DNA from: Pontiellaceae bacterium | GTDB lineage: Bacteria; Verrucomicrobiota; Kiritimatiellia; Kiritimatiellales; Tichowtungiaceae | Length of the DNA: 6,520 nucleotides | Direction of reading: 5' to 3' | Assembly: GCA_029934215.1 (NCBI GenBank) | Contig: JAOZMR010000158.1 | Coordinates: 1-6,520, forward strand | Part shown: piece by piece, positions 1 through 5,456 of the stretch | Position numbering within the stretch: position 1 is the first letter of the stretch | How the letters are laid out: each line of letters begins with the position of its first letter | Position numbers and translations under genes: made by a program | Notes under the pieces: generated by a model | What the model was told of the DNA's origin: nothing | Database searches by the model: none | Seen by the model: only the letters and a program-made list of their open reading frames with translations

Positions 1-1789
1 CCAACCACTCTTCATCGGACATGTGCATTTCGATTTGCAACCAAGGCATCTGTTTCGATTTTTCCATAATAGAAAGCATAGATTGTAGAGTTTGTTTGTT
101 GTGAGATTTAGTATCTCCTCTATAACCAACAATACCTCCCATATTTGTAAATGTTTTCATACTATATGAATAGGATGATTTTACAGATGAATGAGTTCTC
201 ATTCCATTCATTCCAGAATCTTTTAATTCTTTATAAGCAGAAGGGAAAAAGTCCATAAATGGGACATCAGCCTCATACATACGCAAATTATCAAGCCAGA
301 AAGTTCCAGGACCATCAGCGGTCAGTGTCAAATTTCCTGCTGGCGGTGCTTCGGAAAGCCTTAATGTTTTTCTATATTTTTTCCACCCCCCTGGTTGTAT
401 ATCAAAAACAAGATCTGGGAATTTGAAATTTGTTTTACCCCAATATATAGCAGACAATGTCAATTTAGGATTACTCATATTTTCTTGTTTAGCCCAAAAT
501 TCAACGACATAATCTACATTTACCTTAAGAGGCTCTGAATATCCTCCTTTAGAACCAAATTGACCATAGGATCCTTGGCTAAAGAATTGTGCACCTTCCT
601 TTAAGTCAACTCTCAGGCACGTTTCTCCGTGATTTTTGAATTCTTTTGGCAGATCGTCTTTATGTTTTTCTAAAACCCATTTTCGATCTTCTTCCCCATC
701 ACTCGTAAAAACGGGCATTCCTGCAAAAGCATACATCTTTGTGCTATTATAAAGTCGGTGTGTATTATATTTAGAAGATATTTCATAGCCCTTTTTAGCG
801 ATAAAAACCAAATCGCCTTCTCTTATTTTTTCCTCTTCAGAGGCGGCTTTTTTTTCAAACTCTAAATAATATCCTTTTAAATCTTTAGCAGGATAATTTG
901 CCATCATAAAATGATAACCAGCCACATCATCTGATTTTGATGGTTTCCAATTAAATGTCGCTATATTTAATTTTTCATCATAAGAGACAGTCAACCCAGT
1001 TGGAGCAAGAGGTTTTTCTGTATCCTGAACTTCCTTTTTACCCTTTCTTCTTGGTTTTACTAATTTAAATTTTTTAAAAGGAGCTATTTTATGCTTTTTA
1101 CCTTTCATCAATAATTTTGTTGATGTGGGAGTAATGCTTACTTCTGCGGCGGCATCAGAAACATTCCCAGCTTTATCTATAGCTTTAACTGTAAAATATT
1201 GAGTTAACCCAATACCTGAAGTATCACTTAACTTATATTGAACCGTCGTTGAATCAGGATGTATCAAGGTGCACGGTTTTTGAGAATTAAATTTCTTTTT
1301 ACTAAAAATAGTTATCTCGGCTAACATCCAACCGCTAGAGTGATGATTTCCTTTTGGAATAAATCCTTTACGAACAAGTTTCATCTTTTTATTGACAATA
1401 CGATAAACACGCACTTCAGATTCATCCCAAAACCCACTTTTCTTTATTACCTGAAACCAACTCTTCGACAAATAAACCCGATCAGGAAAATTAGGATTTT
1501 GTTCTTTTAGAATCCACATCCAACGATAATCAAACGGTTCATATCCTGTGGAAAACCTGCAATTAACAGGGCCATCACCAATCGTATATGTCCAAGGAAC
1601 CATGTCTTTTGCGACAACCTCTTTTCCAATTGTGAATTCGGCGGCTCGTGTAAATTCCGCCTTCTGTTCATCAGTAACATCGGGAAACGGAGCCTCCACA
1701 ATGATTCGGTCATCTTTTTTTTCTGCATTAACGCCTGCGAAACTCGCAAGTGTCATCATCATGAGTGTTCCAATCAGTCTTTTCGGCAT
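1..1789 (-). CDS. Large secreted protein with fibronectin-III-like and carbohydrate-binding-like regions, C-terminus beyond the left edge
   Basis: The frame is open from an ATG at 1789 to the left edge, giving about 596 residues without a stop. GGAGG at 1798-1802, eight bases upstream, fixes the start. Residues 1-22 form a signal peptide (MPKRLIG, a Met/Leu/Ala core, likely cleavage after VNA), so the protein is exported. By eye: a beta-rich region ending in an Fn3-like strand (QYFTVKAIDKAGNVSDAAAE, about residues 195-220); a Lys-rich linker (about 225-257); a second Fn3-like unit starting PLAPTGLTVSYDEKLN (about 258-350); a jelly-roll-like segment ending FWLDNLRMYEADVP (about 375-507), as in carbohydrate-binding modules; and the start of what may be a catalytic domain (ELKDSGMNGMRTHSS onward). 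A polysaccharide-acting glycoside hydrolase is plausible, but the catalytic residues are outside the window. The gene is visibly more AT-rich (many AAA, TTA, ATA codons) than everything to its right, especially below about 1500. Confidence 0.85.
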   Translation of the reverse strand, partial: MPKRLIGTLMMMTLASFAGVNAEKKDDRIIVEAPFPDVTDEQKAEFTRAAEFTIGKEVVAKDMVPWTYTIGDGPVNCRFSTGYEPFDYRWMWILKEQNPNFPDRVYLSKSWFQVIKKSGFWDESEVRVYRIVNKKMKLVRKGFIPKGNHHSSGWMLAEITIFSKKKFNSQKPCTLIHPDSTTVQYKLSDTSGIGLTQYFTVKAIDKAGNVSDAAAEVSITPTSTKLLMKGKKHKIAPFKKFKLVKPRRKGKKEVQDTEKPLAPTGLTVSYDEKLNIATFNWKPSKSDDVAGYHFMMANYPAKDLKGYYLEFEKKAASEEEKIREGDLVFIAKKGYEISSKYNTHRLYNSTKMYAFAGMPVFTSDGEEDRKWVLEKHKDDLPKEFKNHGETCLRVDLKEGAQFFSQGSYGQFGSKGGYSEPLKVNVDYVVEFWAKQENMSNPKLTLSAIYWGKTNFKFPDLVFDIQPGGWKKYRKTLRLSEAPPAGNLTLTADGPGTFWLDNLRMYEADVPFMDFFPSAYKELKDSGMNGMRTHSSVKSSYSYSMKTFTNMGGIVGYRGDTKSHNKQTLQSMLSIMEKSKQMPWLQIEMHMSDEEWL

Positions 1790-1973
1790 CGTCTAATCCT
1801 CCATTAATTGAACTGAGAGTGTGTGTTTTTCGAACGTACAGGTCAACAGGAATCAAAATATATCTGGGTAGACGGTAGACTGTAATTTGAAATGCCCGCT
1901 TTTTAAAAATCGTGCCCCATGCCAGAATGAACCTTTCTTCATTCACCATAAACAATAAGGAAGGACTATCGAC
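1790..1973. other. Intergenic region between the secreted-protein gene and the IS30 remnant
   Basis: No convincing gene is here. Read on the minus strand it is the leader of the secreted-protein gene, with its ribosome-binding site at 1798-1802 and a TATATT -10-like box at 1857-1862 but no good -35 partner. On the plus strand it ends with AAGGAAGGA (1957-1965), a good ribosome-binding site for the ATG at 1974. A short direct repeat GGTAGAC GGTAGAC lies at about 1867-1880. The outer terminal inverted repeat of the IS30-type element should lie in this stretch, but with the other end absent it cannot be delimited. Confidence 0.5.
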
Positions 1974-2106
1974 ATGGAGCAACAGAAAACGAATACCCAA
2001 GAACGTAAGGGCAAACATTTGACCTGGAATGAACGCATTTTGATTGAAGGATTTCTAAAGGCAAAAATGACTCGAGGATGGATCACCAAAGAATTGGGGC
2101 GAAAAC
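1974..2106 (+). pseudogene. IS30-family transposase, N-terminal fragment
   Basis: The ATG at 1974 has a ribosome-binding site eight bases upstream. The first ~45 residues contain KGKHLTWNERILIEGFLKA followed by WITKELGRK, which matches the N-terminal helix-turn-helix of IS30-family transposases (pattern: HLT..ER..IE..L......I...LGR). This domain binds the terminal inverted repeats. After ELGRK the family pattern (T/S-I-x-REI-x-RN) is lost and the reading continues as Arg-rich sequence in the wrong frame of acnB to a stop at 2160-2162. More than 250 residues, including the whole DDE catalytic domain, are therefore missing, and this is a dead remnant. Neither end of the insertion sequence can be defined. 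The recognition rests on a short segment, so family assignment is likely rather than certain. Confidence 0.6.
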
Positions 2107-2721
2107 GGCGAGCTGATGAGCGCAGACGAAAATGCAGAATACGCCGCTGTCATCGAAATTGATCTGAACGAAATCACCGAGCCGATTCTCTGCTGTCCGA
2201 ACGATCCAGACGATGTAAAGAAGCTCTCAGACGTGCAGGGCGAAAAAATTGACGACGTATTCATTGGAAGTTGCATGACCAATATCGGTCACTTCCGCGC
2301 CGCAGGCGAAGTGCTCGACGGAGAAGGCTTTGCGGATGCGAACCTATGGATCTGTCCGCCGACGAAAATGGATGAAGTTCAGCTCAAAAAAGAGGGTTAC
2401 TACTCCAAATTCAGCGCCGCCGGCGCGCGGATCGAAATTCCAGGATGCTCACTTTGCATGGGCAACCAAGCACGCGTCCGCGACAACGCTGTCGTCTTTT
2501 CGACATCGACACGCAACTTCAACAATCGTCTAGGAAACGGCGCACAGGTTTACCTGAGTTCAGCCGAACTCGCGGCGGCGGTTGCGCTCAAAGGCGCGTT
2601 GCCGACCCCTGCCGAATACTTGAACGTTGTCGAGCCGAAGCTCGAAGACAAGACCGCTGAAATCTACACCTATATGAACTTCAATCAGATGGTGGGTCTC
2701 GGTGAGTTTTCCTTCAGCTAA
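2101..2721 (+). pseudogene. acnB: Aconitate hydratase B, C-terminal fragment
   Basis: This is the last ~205 residues of the bifunctional aconitase B / 2-methylisocitrate dehydratase of the TCA cycle, normally about 850-930 residues. Family landmarks are clear: EIDLNEITEPILCCPNDPDD, then GEKIDDVFIGSCMTNIGHFR, PGCSLCMGNQARV, STSTRNFNNRLG and the tail YTYMNFNQM. All three [4Fe-4S] ligand cysteines are present (one in GSCMTN, two in CSLC). The N-terminal HEAT-like and first catalytic domains are absent. Homology stops at about 2101-2110, where IS30 sequence begins, and the frame upstream is closed by TGA at 2068-2070. An ATG at 2116 could in principle start a 201-residue protein but has no good ribosome-binding site. 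The active site needs the missing domains, so this is a 5'-truncated pseudogene or a join artefact. The stop TAA (2719-2721) overlaps the end of hypD. Confidence 0.9.
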
Positions 2722-3726
2722 ACAAAAAGGCCGCGTTGCAAGCCCCCTCGGCACTGACCATACAGGAGCCGATGGGGGAGTCGGGATTGCAAACCGTCCG
2801 AAACAGCGGACACTCTTCCGGCTCAATCACCCCGTAAAGCACATCACCGCAGGCACAGCCTTCCGGCTCGTGGCTGTCGGTTTTGATTTTGAAACGTCTG
2901 TCGGCATCGAACGCCGCATACGTTTCACGAATCGCAAAACCGGCGTCCGGCAACACCCCGAGACCGCGAAGTTCATCGTCGGTCACTTCGAGCACCTCAT
3001 CGAGTAGAGCCTGCGCCTTCGGGTTTCCAATGCTTGGAACCGCGCGGGTGTAGGCGTTCGCATTGTCATGCGTTCCGGCGGCGAACTGTTCCGTCAGATT
3101 CAAAATGGCGGCGAGCAGGTCGAGTGGCTCGAATCCGCCGACCGCCATCGGAACACGATATTTTTCGCAAAGCGGCGCGTAAGGCTCGGTTCCGATCACC
3201 GCCGTCACGTGACCAGGCGTGATAAATCCGTTCACATTAATTTTCGGCGATTGCAACACCGCGTCGAGCACAGGCGGAACGCGCTTGCCGGAGAGTAGAA
3301 CCGAAAAGTTTTTTAGCCCTTTTTCAGCCGCTTGCACAATGGGCAGAACGAACGGCGGCATCGTGGTTTCAAATCCGATCCCAAGAAACACCGTTTCCTG
3401 CTCTGGATTTGCTTCCGCTGATTTCAGCGCGTCGAACGGAGAATAGACCGGACGAATATCGCCGCCCTCGGCGGCGGCACGTTCGAGCGACATCGTGGTG
3501 CCGGGCACGCGCATCAGATCGCCGAACGTGTAAACCGTGCATCCGTGATCGAGCGCGAGCGAAACCGCTTTGTCGATATAGCGAATCGGTGTCACGCAAA
3601 CCGGACATCCGGGCCCCGAGATTAAGCGCATGTTTTTCGGGAGCAATTCGCGCAGGCGGTATTTATAAATCGTATGAGTCTGCCCGCCGCAAACTTCCAT
3701 AATGGTGAATTTTTTTTTTGCGGAGA

Positions 3727-3875
3727 AGAACCCACCCCGCCCTTCGGGCACCCCTCCCGTGGAGGGGACTGGGGAGAGGGAGGGAGAGAATTTTGAATAT
3801 CGAATATCGAACAAGGAACCGCAGAAGGAATGTTCCCCTCCCTGGGAGGGGTCCGCGAAGCGGGGGGTGGGTTCT
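3727..3875. repeat. 149-bp nested-palindrome (MITE-like) element inserted in hypD
   Basis: Two imperfect inverted arms of about 42 bp lie at 3727-3768 and 3833-3875. Both begin AGAACCCACCCC from the outside and run through a small GC hairpin (GCCCTTCGGGC in one, CCGCTTCGCGG in the other) to CCCCTCCC..GGGAGGGG-type palindromes, so each arm can fold by itself and the whole can fold as a long cruciform. The ~64-bp core carries a copy of the TATCGAA-rich repeat found elsewhere in the window. There is no coding capacity for a transposase, so it must be mobilised in trans if mobile. No clear target-site duplication is visible. Its limits are supported because removing exactly this interval restores the hypD frame. 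Confidence 0.82.
3795..3826 (+). repeat. TATCGAA-rich dispersed repeat, copy 1 (core of the hypD element)
   Basis: The segment reads GAATATCGAATATCGAAC then AAGGAACCGCAGAA. The AAGGAA(C/T)CGCAGAA motif and the flanking TATCGAA units recur on the opposite strand at 3961-3999 (ACCGCAGAATATCGAATAAG) and 4890-4946 (AAGGAATCGCAGAATATT). This copy lies in plus orientation between the inverted arms of the hypD element, so it was carried with that element or is where it formed. Confidence 0.7.
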
Positions 3876-3960
3876 GCCCTGGCAGAGCCTTGTGAATTGC
3901 GCCGACCAACTTTTCCGCCAGCCTCGGGTTTCTGAAATCTTCCAGCTTCATAGCTTCTCC

Positions 3961-3999
3961 TTCGAAATTCGATATTCCTTATTCGATATTCTGCGGTTC
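3961..3999 (-). repeat. TATCGAA-rich dispersed repeat, copy 2 (hypC-hypD spacer)
   Basis: On the minus strand it reads GAACCGCAGAATATCGAA, then TAAGGAATATCGAATTTCGAA. It fills almost the whole spacer between hypC (stop at 3998-4000) and hypD (start at 3951). It runs straight into GGAGAAGCTATG, so the AAGGAG ribosome-binding site of hypD straddles the repeat edge. Similarity to copies at 3795-3826 and 4890-4946 is clear by eye. Confidence 0.72.
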
Positions 4000-4216
4000 A
4001 CCCACCTTGGATGTCAGCCCAGACGGCGAGCGTCTCAAGCGCGTCGGCATCGTCGAGTTTTTGGATGGCGATTCCGGCATGTACGAGCACATAGTCGCCC
4101 ACTTTCGGGTTTTCAATCACCGCTGTAGAGAACTGAATCCGCACCCCCAACTGGGCGCCGAGCGCCTGCTCGTCGGCCTGTATTTCATCAATTTGAATCG
4201 GTATTGCTAGACACAT
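3998..4216 (-). CDS. hypC: Hydrogenase maturation chaperone HypC
   Basis: This 72-residue protein begins MCLAIPIQI, the HypC/HupF signature in which Cys2 (after Met removal) binds HypD and the hydrogenase large subunit while iron with its CN and CO ligands is transferred. Further family features are VGDYVLVHAGIAIQKLD, with the conserved His, and the acidic C-terminal helix (DDADALETLAVW). The length is normal for HypC (70-90). The start at 4216 is fixed by the essential MC motif and by an AAGGGG stretch about ten bases upstream. It precedes hypD by 46 bases, filled by a repeat, and probably shared a transcript with it. It appears to be the only undamaged hyp gene in the window. The divergent cell-wall hydrolase gene starts about 170 bases away on the other strand. 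Confidence 0.93.
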   Translation of the reverse strand: MCLAIPIQIDEIQADEQALGAQLGVRIQFSTAVIENPKVGDYVLVHAGIAIQKLDDADALETLAVWADIQGG

Positions 4217-4230
4217 TTTTTTATTTCCCC

Positions 4231-4259
4231 TTTAAAATCGCCATTTTTCGCGCTGTCAA
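4231..4259 (-). promoter_or_regulatory. Candidate sigma-70-like promoter upstream of hypC
   Basis: On the minus strand a perfect TTGACA (4254-4259) is followed after 17 bases by TTTAAA (4231-4236), a 4/6 match to TATAAT. The problem is position: transcription would start near 4224, leaving about eight bases of leader and placing the AGGGG ribosome-binding site upstream of the start of the message. It is therefore either a leaderless-type promoter or a chance match. Position and spacing are seen directly; function is inferred. Confidence 0.35.
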
Positions 4260-4300
4260 GACTTCGCTTGCTTTCATGCCGTTTTTTTACAACAAATCGC

Positions 4301-4328
4301 TTTACAGTTTTATGAATCTACGTATTGT
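4301..4328 (+). promoter_or_regulatory. Weak candidate promoter for the cell-wall hydrolase gene
   Basis: TTTACA (4301-4306), a 16-base spacer and TATTGT (4323-4328) resemble -35 and -10 boxes and would give a leader of about 50 bases before the ATG at 4387. Both boxes are imperfect, so this is only a suggestion. The rest of the 4217-4386 gap holds no gene I can recognise; the open frame that extends upstream of 4387 on the plus strand lacks a start with a ribosome-binding site. Confidence 0.25.
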
Positions 4329-4386
4329 CCGCCGCCTTTTACGAACGGATCCAATTTCGAGAGAGATTACCACAGGAGAGAAGAGC

Positions 4387-4881
4387 ATGAGAATGACACT
4401 TTTTATCTTTGTACTTGCGATCACAGTCAGCGCGTTCGGCGTGCAGGCAGGACATCTTAGTGAATACGATCGCCAAATCGTCGCGTCGTGCATGGTGCTC
4501 AAAGCGGCATGCGATGGCGCGGAAGGAATGCAAGCGGTACTCAACGTCATCCTGACGCGTGCCAACGGATACCTCCATCAGCTCGTTGGGCAGACCATCA
4601 AGCACGGAGCCTTCTCCTGCATGTCCAGTGTTTGGAAAACCTCATCACCGAATTACAGCCCGCTCATCCGCCGCGCACAGGAGCACGGCAAAACCTACGA
4701 AAAGGCGCTCCAGCTAATCGGCATCATGGAACGGGGGCTTCTTTGGGACAACACGTATGGCGCGACGCACTACCACGCCACCTACATCCGCCCCTACTGG
4801 GTCAGCGACATGAGCTACATCACGACCATCGGCGGACATCATTTCCACAGTGAAGATCGTCGAAGACTCGCTTCACGGTAG
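4387..4881 (+). CDS. Secreted SleB/CwlJ-family (Hydrolase_2) cell-wall hydrolase-like protein, probable catalytic Glu lost
   Basis: The 164-residue product starts at the ATG at 4387, with AGGAG (4374-4378) eight bases upstream and a signal peptide directly after it (MRMTLFIFVLAITVSAFGVQA, cleavage after QA), so upstream in-frame starts are unlikely. The mature part matches the SleB/CwlJ fold, lytic peptidoglycan enzymes acting in the envelope: GMQAVLNVILTRA (residues 47-59), AFSCMSSVW, then ATHYHATYIRPYW and the terminal TTIGGHHFH. The family's glutamate-containing motif (consensus roughly L/A-E-A-x-G-E-G) reads L-K-A-A-C-D-G here (residues 38-44), with Lys39 (AAA, 4501-4503) at the position usually held by the first Glu. 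This suggests an inactive or altered enzyme, or one base change. The gene lies between hypF and hypC on the opposite strand, has no functional link to them, and ends in TAG 30 bases before the 3' end of hypF. Confidence 0.85.
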   Translation: MRMTLFIFVLAITVSAFGVQAGHLSEYDRQIVASCMVLKAACDGAEGMQAVLNVILTRANGYLHQLVGQTIKHGAFSCMSSVWKTSSPNYSPLIRRAQEHGKTYEKALQLIGIMERGLLWDNTYGATHYHATYIRPYWVSDMSYITTIGGHHFHSEDRRRLASR

Positions 4882-4889
4882 AACTGAAG

Positions 4890-4946
4890 AATTTCGAAAT
4901 TAAAGAGCCTTCAATATTCTGCGATTCCTTGTTCGGTATTCGACAT
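4890..4946 (-). repeat. TATCGAA-rich dispersed repeat, copy 3 (3' end of hypF)
   Basis: On the minus strand it reads ATGTCGAATACCGAACAAGG, continues AATCGCAGAATATTGAA, and ends in the perfect 12-bp palindrome AATTTCGAAATT (4890-4901). It shares the AAGGAA(C/T)CGCAGAA core and the TTTCGAA end with the other two copies. It sits between the convergent ends of hypF and the cell-wall hydrolase gene, and it overlaps the last ~11 codons of hypF, which therefore read M-S-N-T-E-Q-G-I-A-E-Y. No stem with a T-run typical of an intrinsic terminator is present. Confidence 0.65.
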
Positions 4947-5156
4947 CCCCCAGGCGGCCTGCCCCAGCGCGATGGCGCTGTCATTGGGATACGACGAAAA
5001 GAACATCCGGCTTTCATTAAAGCTCGGATGTTTTTTTATGCCTTCGACTAGAAAACGATTCTGAAAAACGCCACCAGAAAAAAGAACTGGGAGCGACCCG
5101 TCCATGCGGCTTAGACACTCAAAGATTATTTCTACAATCGTGTTGTGGAAACGAGC

Positions 5157-5192
5157 GGAGAGGACAGAGGACGGAGGACGGAGATCAGAGGT
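5157..5192 (-). repeat. Purine-rich quasi-repeat inside hypF
   Basis: The plus strand reads GGAGAGGACAGAGGACGGAGG and on to GACGGAGATCAGAGGT, built from overlapping GGACGGA/GGACAGA units. On the coding strand it gives T-S-D-L-R-P-P-S-S-V-L-S just before ARFHNT. The region has about the normal length for HypF at this position, so it may be native sequence with chance repetition rather than an insertion. Confidence 0.35.
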
Positions 5193-5439
5193 CAACATTT
5201 CCCAGAACATGGGTCGCCAATCGATTTGACCGTTTTCAATTTCAAACGGAAAAGTTCCCTTTTCGTTTGAATCCGCCATCACTTCGAGGCGCATTGGACC
5301 TTCGCCATCAAAGGTCGGCACCTCGCACGCGCCGAGCAAAACCGCAGCCGCATCAAACAACCGCCCCATGCTCGATGTCATCGGGCAGTTGATTCCGGAT
5401 TCAATAATCCTCTAGATCCTCCGCTCTTCGATACGTACC

Positions 5440-5456
5440 GCAGGCGTCTCGCCTGC
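5440..5456 (-). repeat. Single REP hairpin inside hypF
   Basis: GCAGGCG TCT CGCCTGC is a perfect 7-bp stem with a 3-base loop, identical to the units of the REP pair at 5954-5998. It is preceded on the plus strand by GTACC, so it has the GTA-type foot that RAYT enzymes are known to read 5' of their hairpins (GTAG in E. coli). It lies within the hypF reading frame (encoding A-G-E-T-P-A on the minus strand), 26 bases before the in-frame stop at 5412-5414. Confidence 0.85.

Larger units (their letters stand above)
2714..3951 (-). pseudogene. hypD: Hydrogenase maturation protein HypD, interrupted by a 149-bp palindromic element
   Basis: HypD is the Fe-S scaffold that, with HypC, holds the Fe(CN)2CO group for [NiFe] hydrogenase assembly in the cytoplasm. 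The true start is the ATG at 3951 (MKLEDFRNPRLAEKLVGAI), preceded by AAGGAG. After about 25 codons the gene enters the element at 3875. On leaving it at 3727 the reading is in another frame: FTIMEVCGGQTHT, GPGCPVCVTP, FGDLMRVPG, GFETTMPP, TPGHVTAVIG, GFEPLDLL, and the cysteine-rich tail (CACGD, CPLF, CNPDSPIGSCMVSAEGAC), ending at TGA 2714-2716. Deleting 3727-3875 rejoins the two parts in frame as KALPGLSAKKKFTIMEV and gives 362 residues, the usual HypD length. All motifs are otherwise intact, so the insertion may be recent. Reinitiation inside the element (TTG at 3814 is in frame) could rescue some product, but no good ribosome-binding site is seen. Confidence 0.92.

Noticed and set aside
1728..2018. 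Minus-strand 96-residue open frame across the left intergenic region
   Set aside because: It overlaps the start of the secreted-protein gene in another frame and has no recognisable motif; it is a shadow frame.
2714..2721. Functional meaning of the 8-base tail-to-tail overlap of acnB and hypD
   Set aside because: Both genes are damaged and no terminator or structure is present, so the overlap is most simply incidental.
3702..3720. The run of ten A/T bases before the HypD body as the cause of the hypD frameshift
   Set aside because: A one-base miscount there could also restore frame, but the result would keep ~50 repeat-encoded residues in HypD. Removal of the 149-bp element explains the shift and the correct protein length without assuming an error.
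2714..3814. HypD as an intact 366-residue protein starting at 3814
   Set aside because: The start would be a TTG inside the repeat, and the first ~30 residues (F-D-I-R-Y-S... G-G-F-F-S) are translated repeat, while the real N-terminus MKLEDFRNPRLAEKL is upstream with a good ribosome-binding site.
3702..4128. Plus-strand open frames across the repeat-rich hypC-hypD region
   Set aside because: They are made of translated repeats (such as N-I-E-Y-R-T-R-N) and antisense hyp sequence, with no ribosome-binding site.
4204..4386. Extended N-terminus of the cell-wall hydrolase from 4204
   Set aside because: The extension overlaps the hypC start and its upstream region, has no ribosome-binding site, and would bury the signal peptide that begins at 4387.
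4881..4911. Bidirectional intrinsic terminator between the hydrolase and hypF ends
   Set aside because: Only a short AT palindrome (AATTTCGAAATT) is present, with no GC stem followed by a T-run; it is better explained as the end of the dispersed repeat.
3727..4946. CRISPR array
   Set aside because: The repeats are few, of unequal spacing and orientation, lie inside genes, and no cas gene is present.
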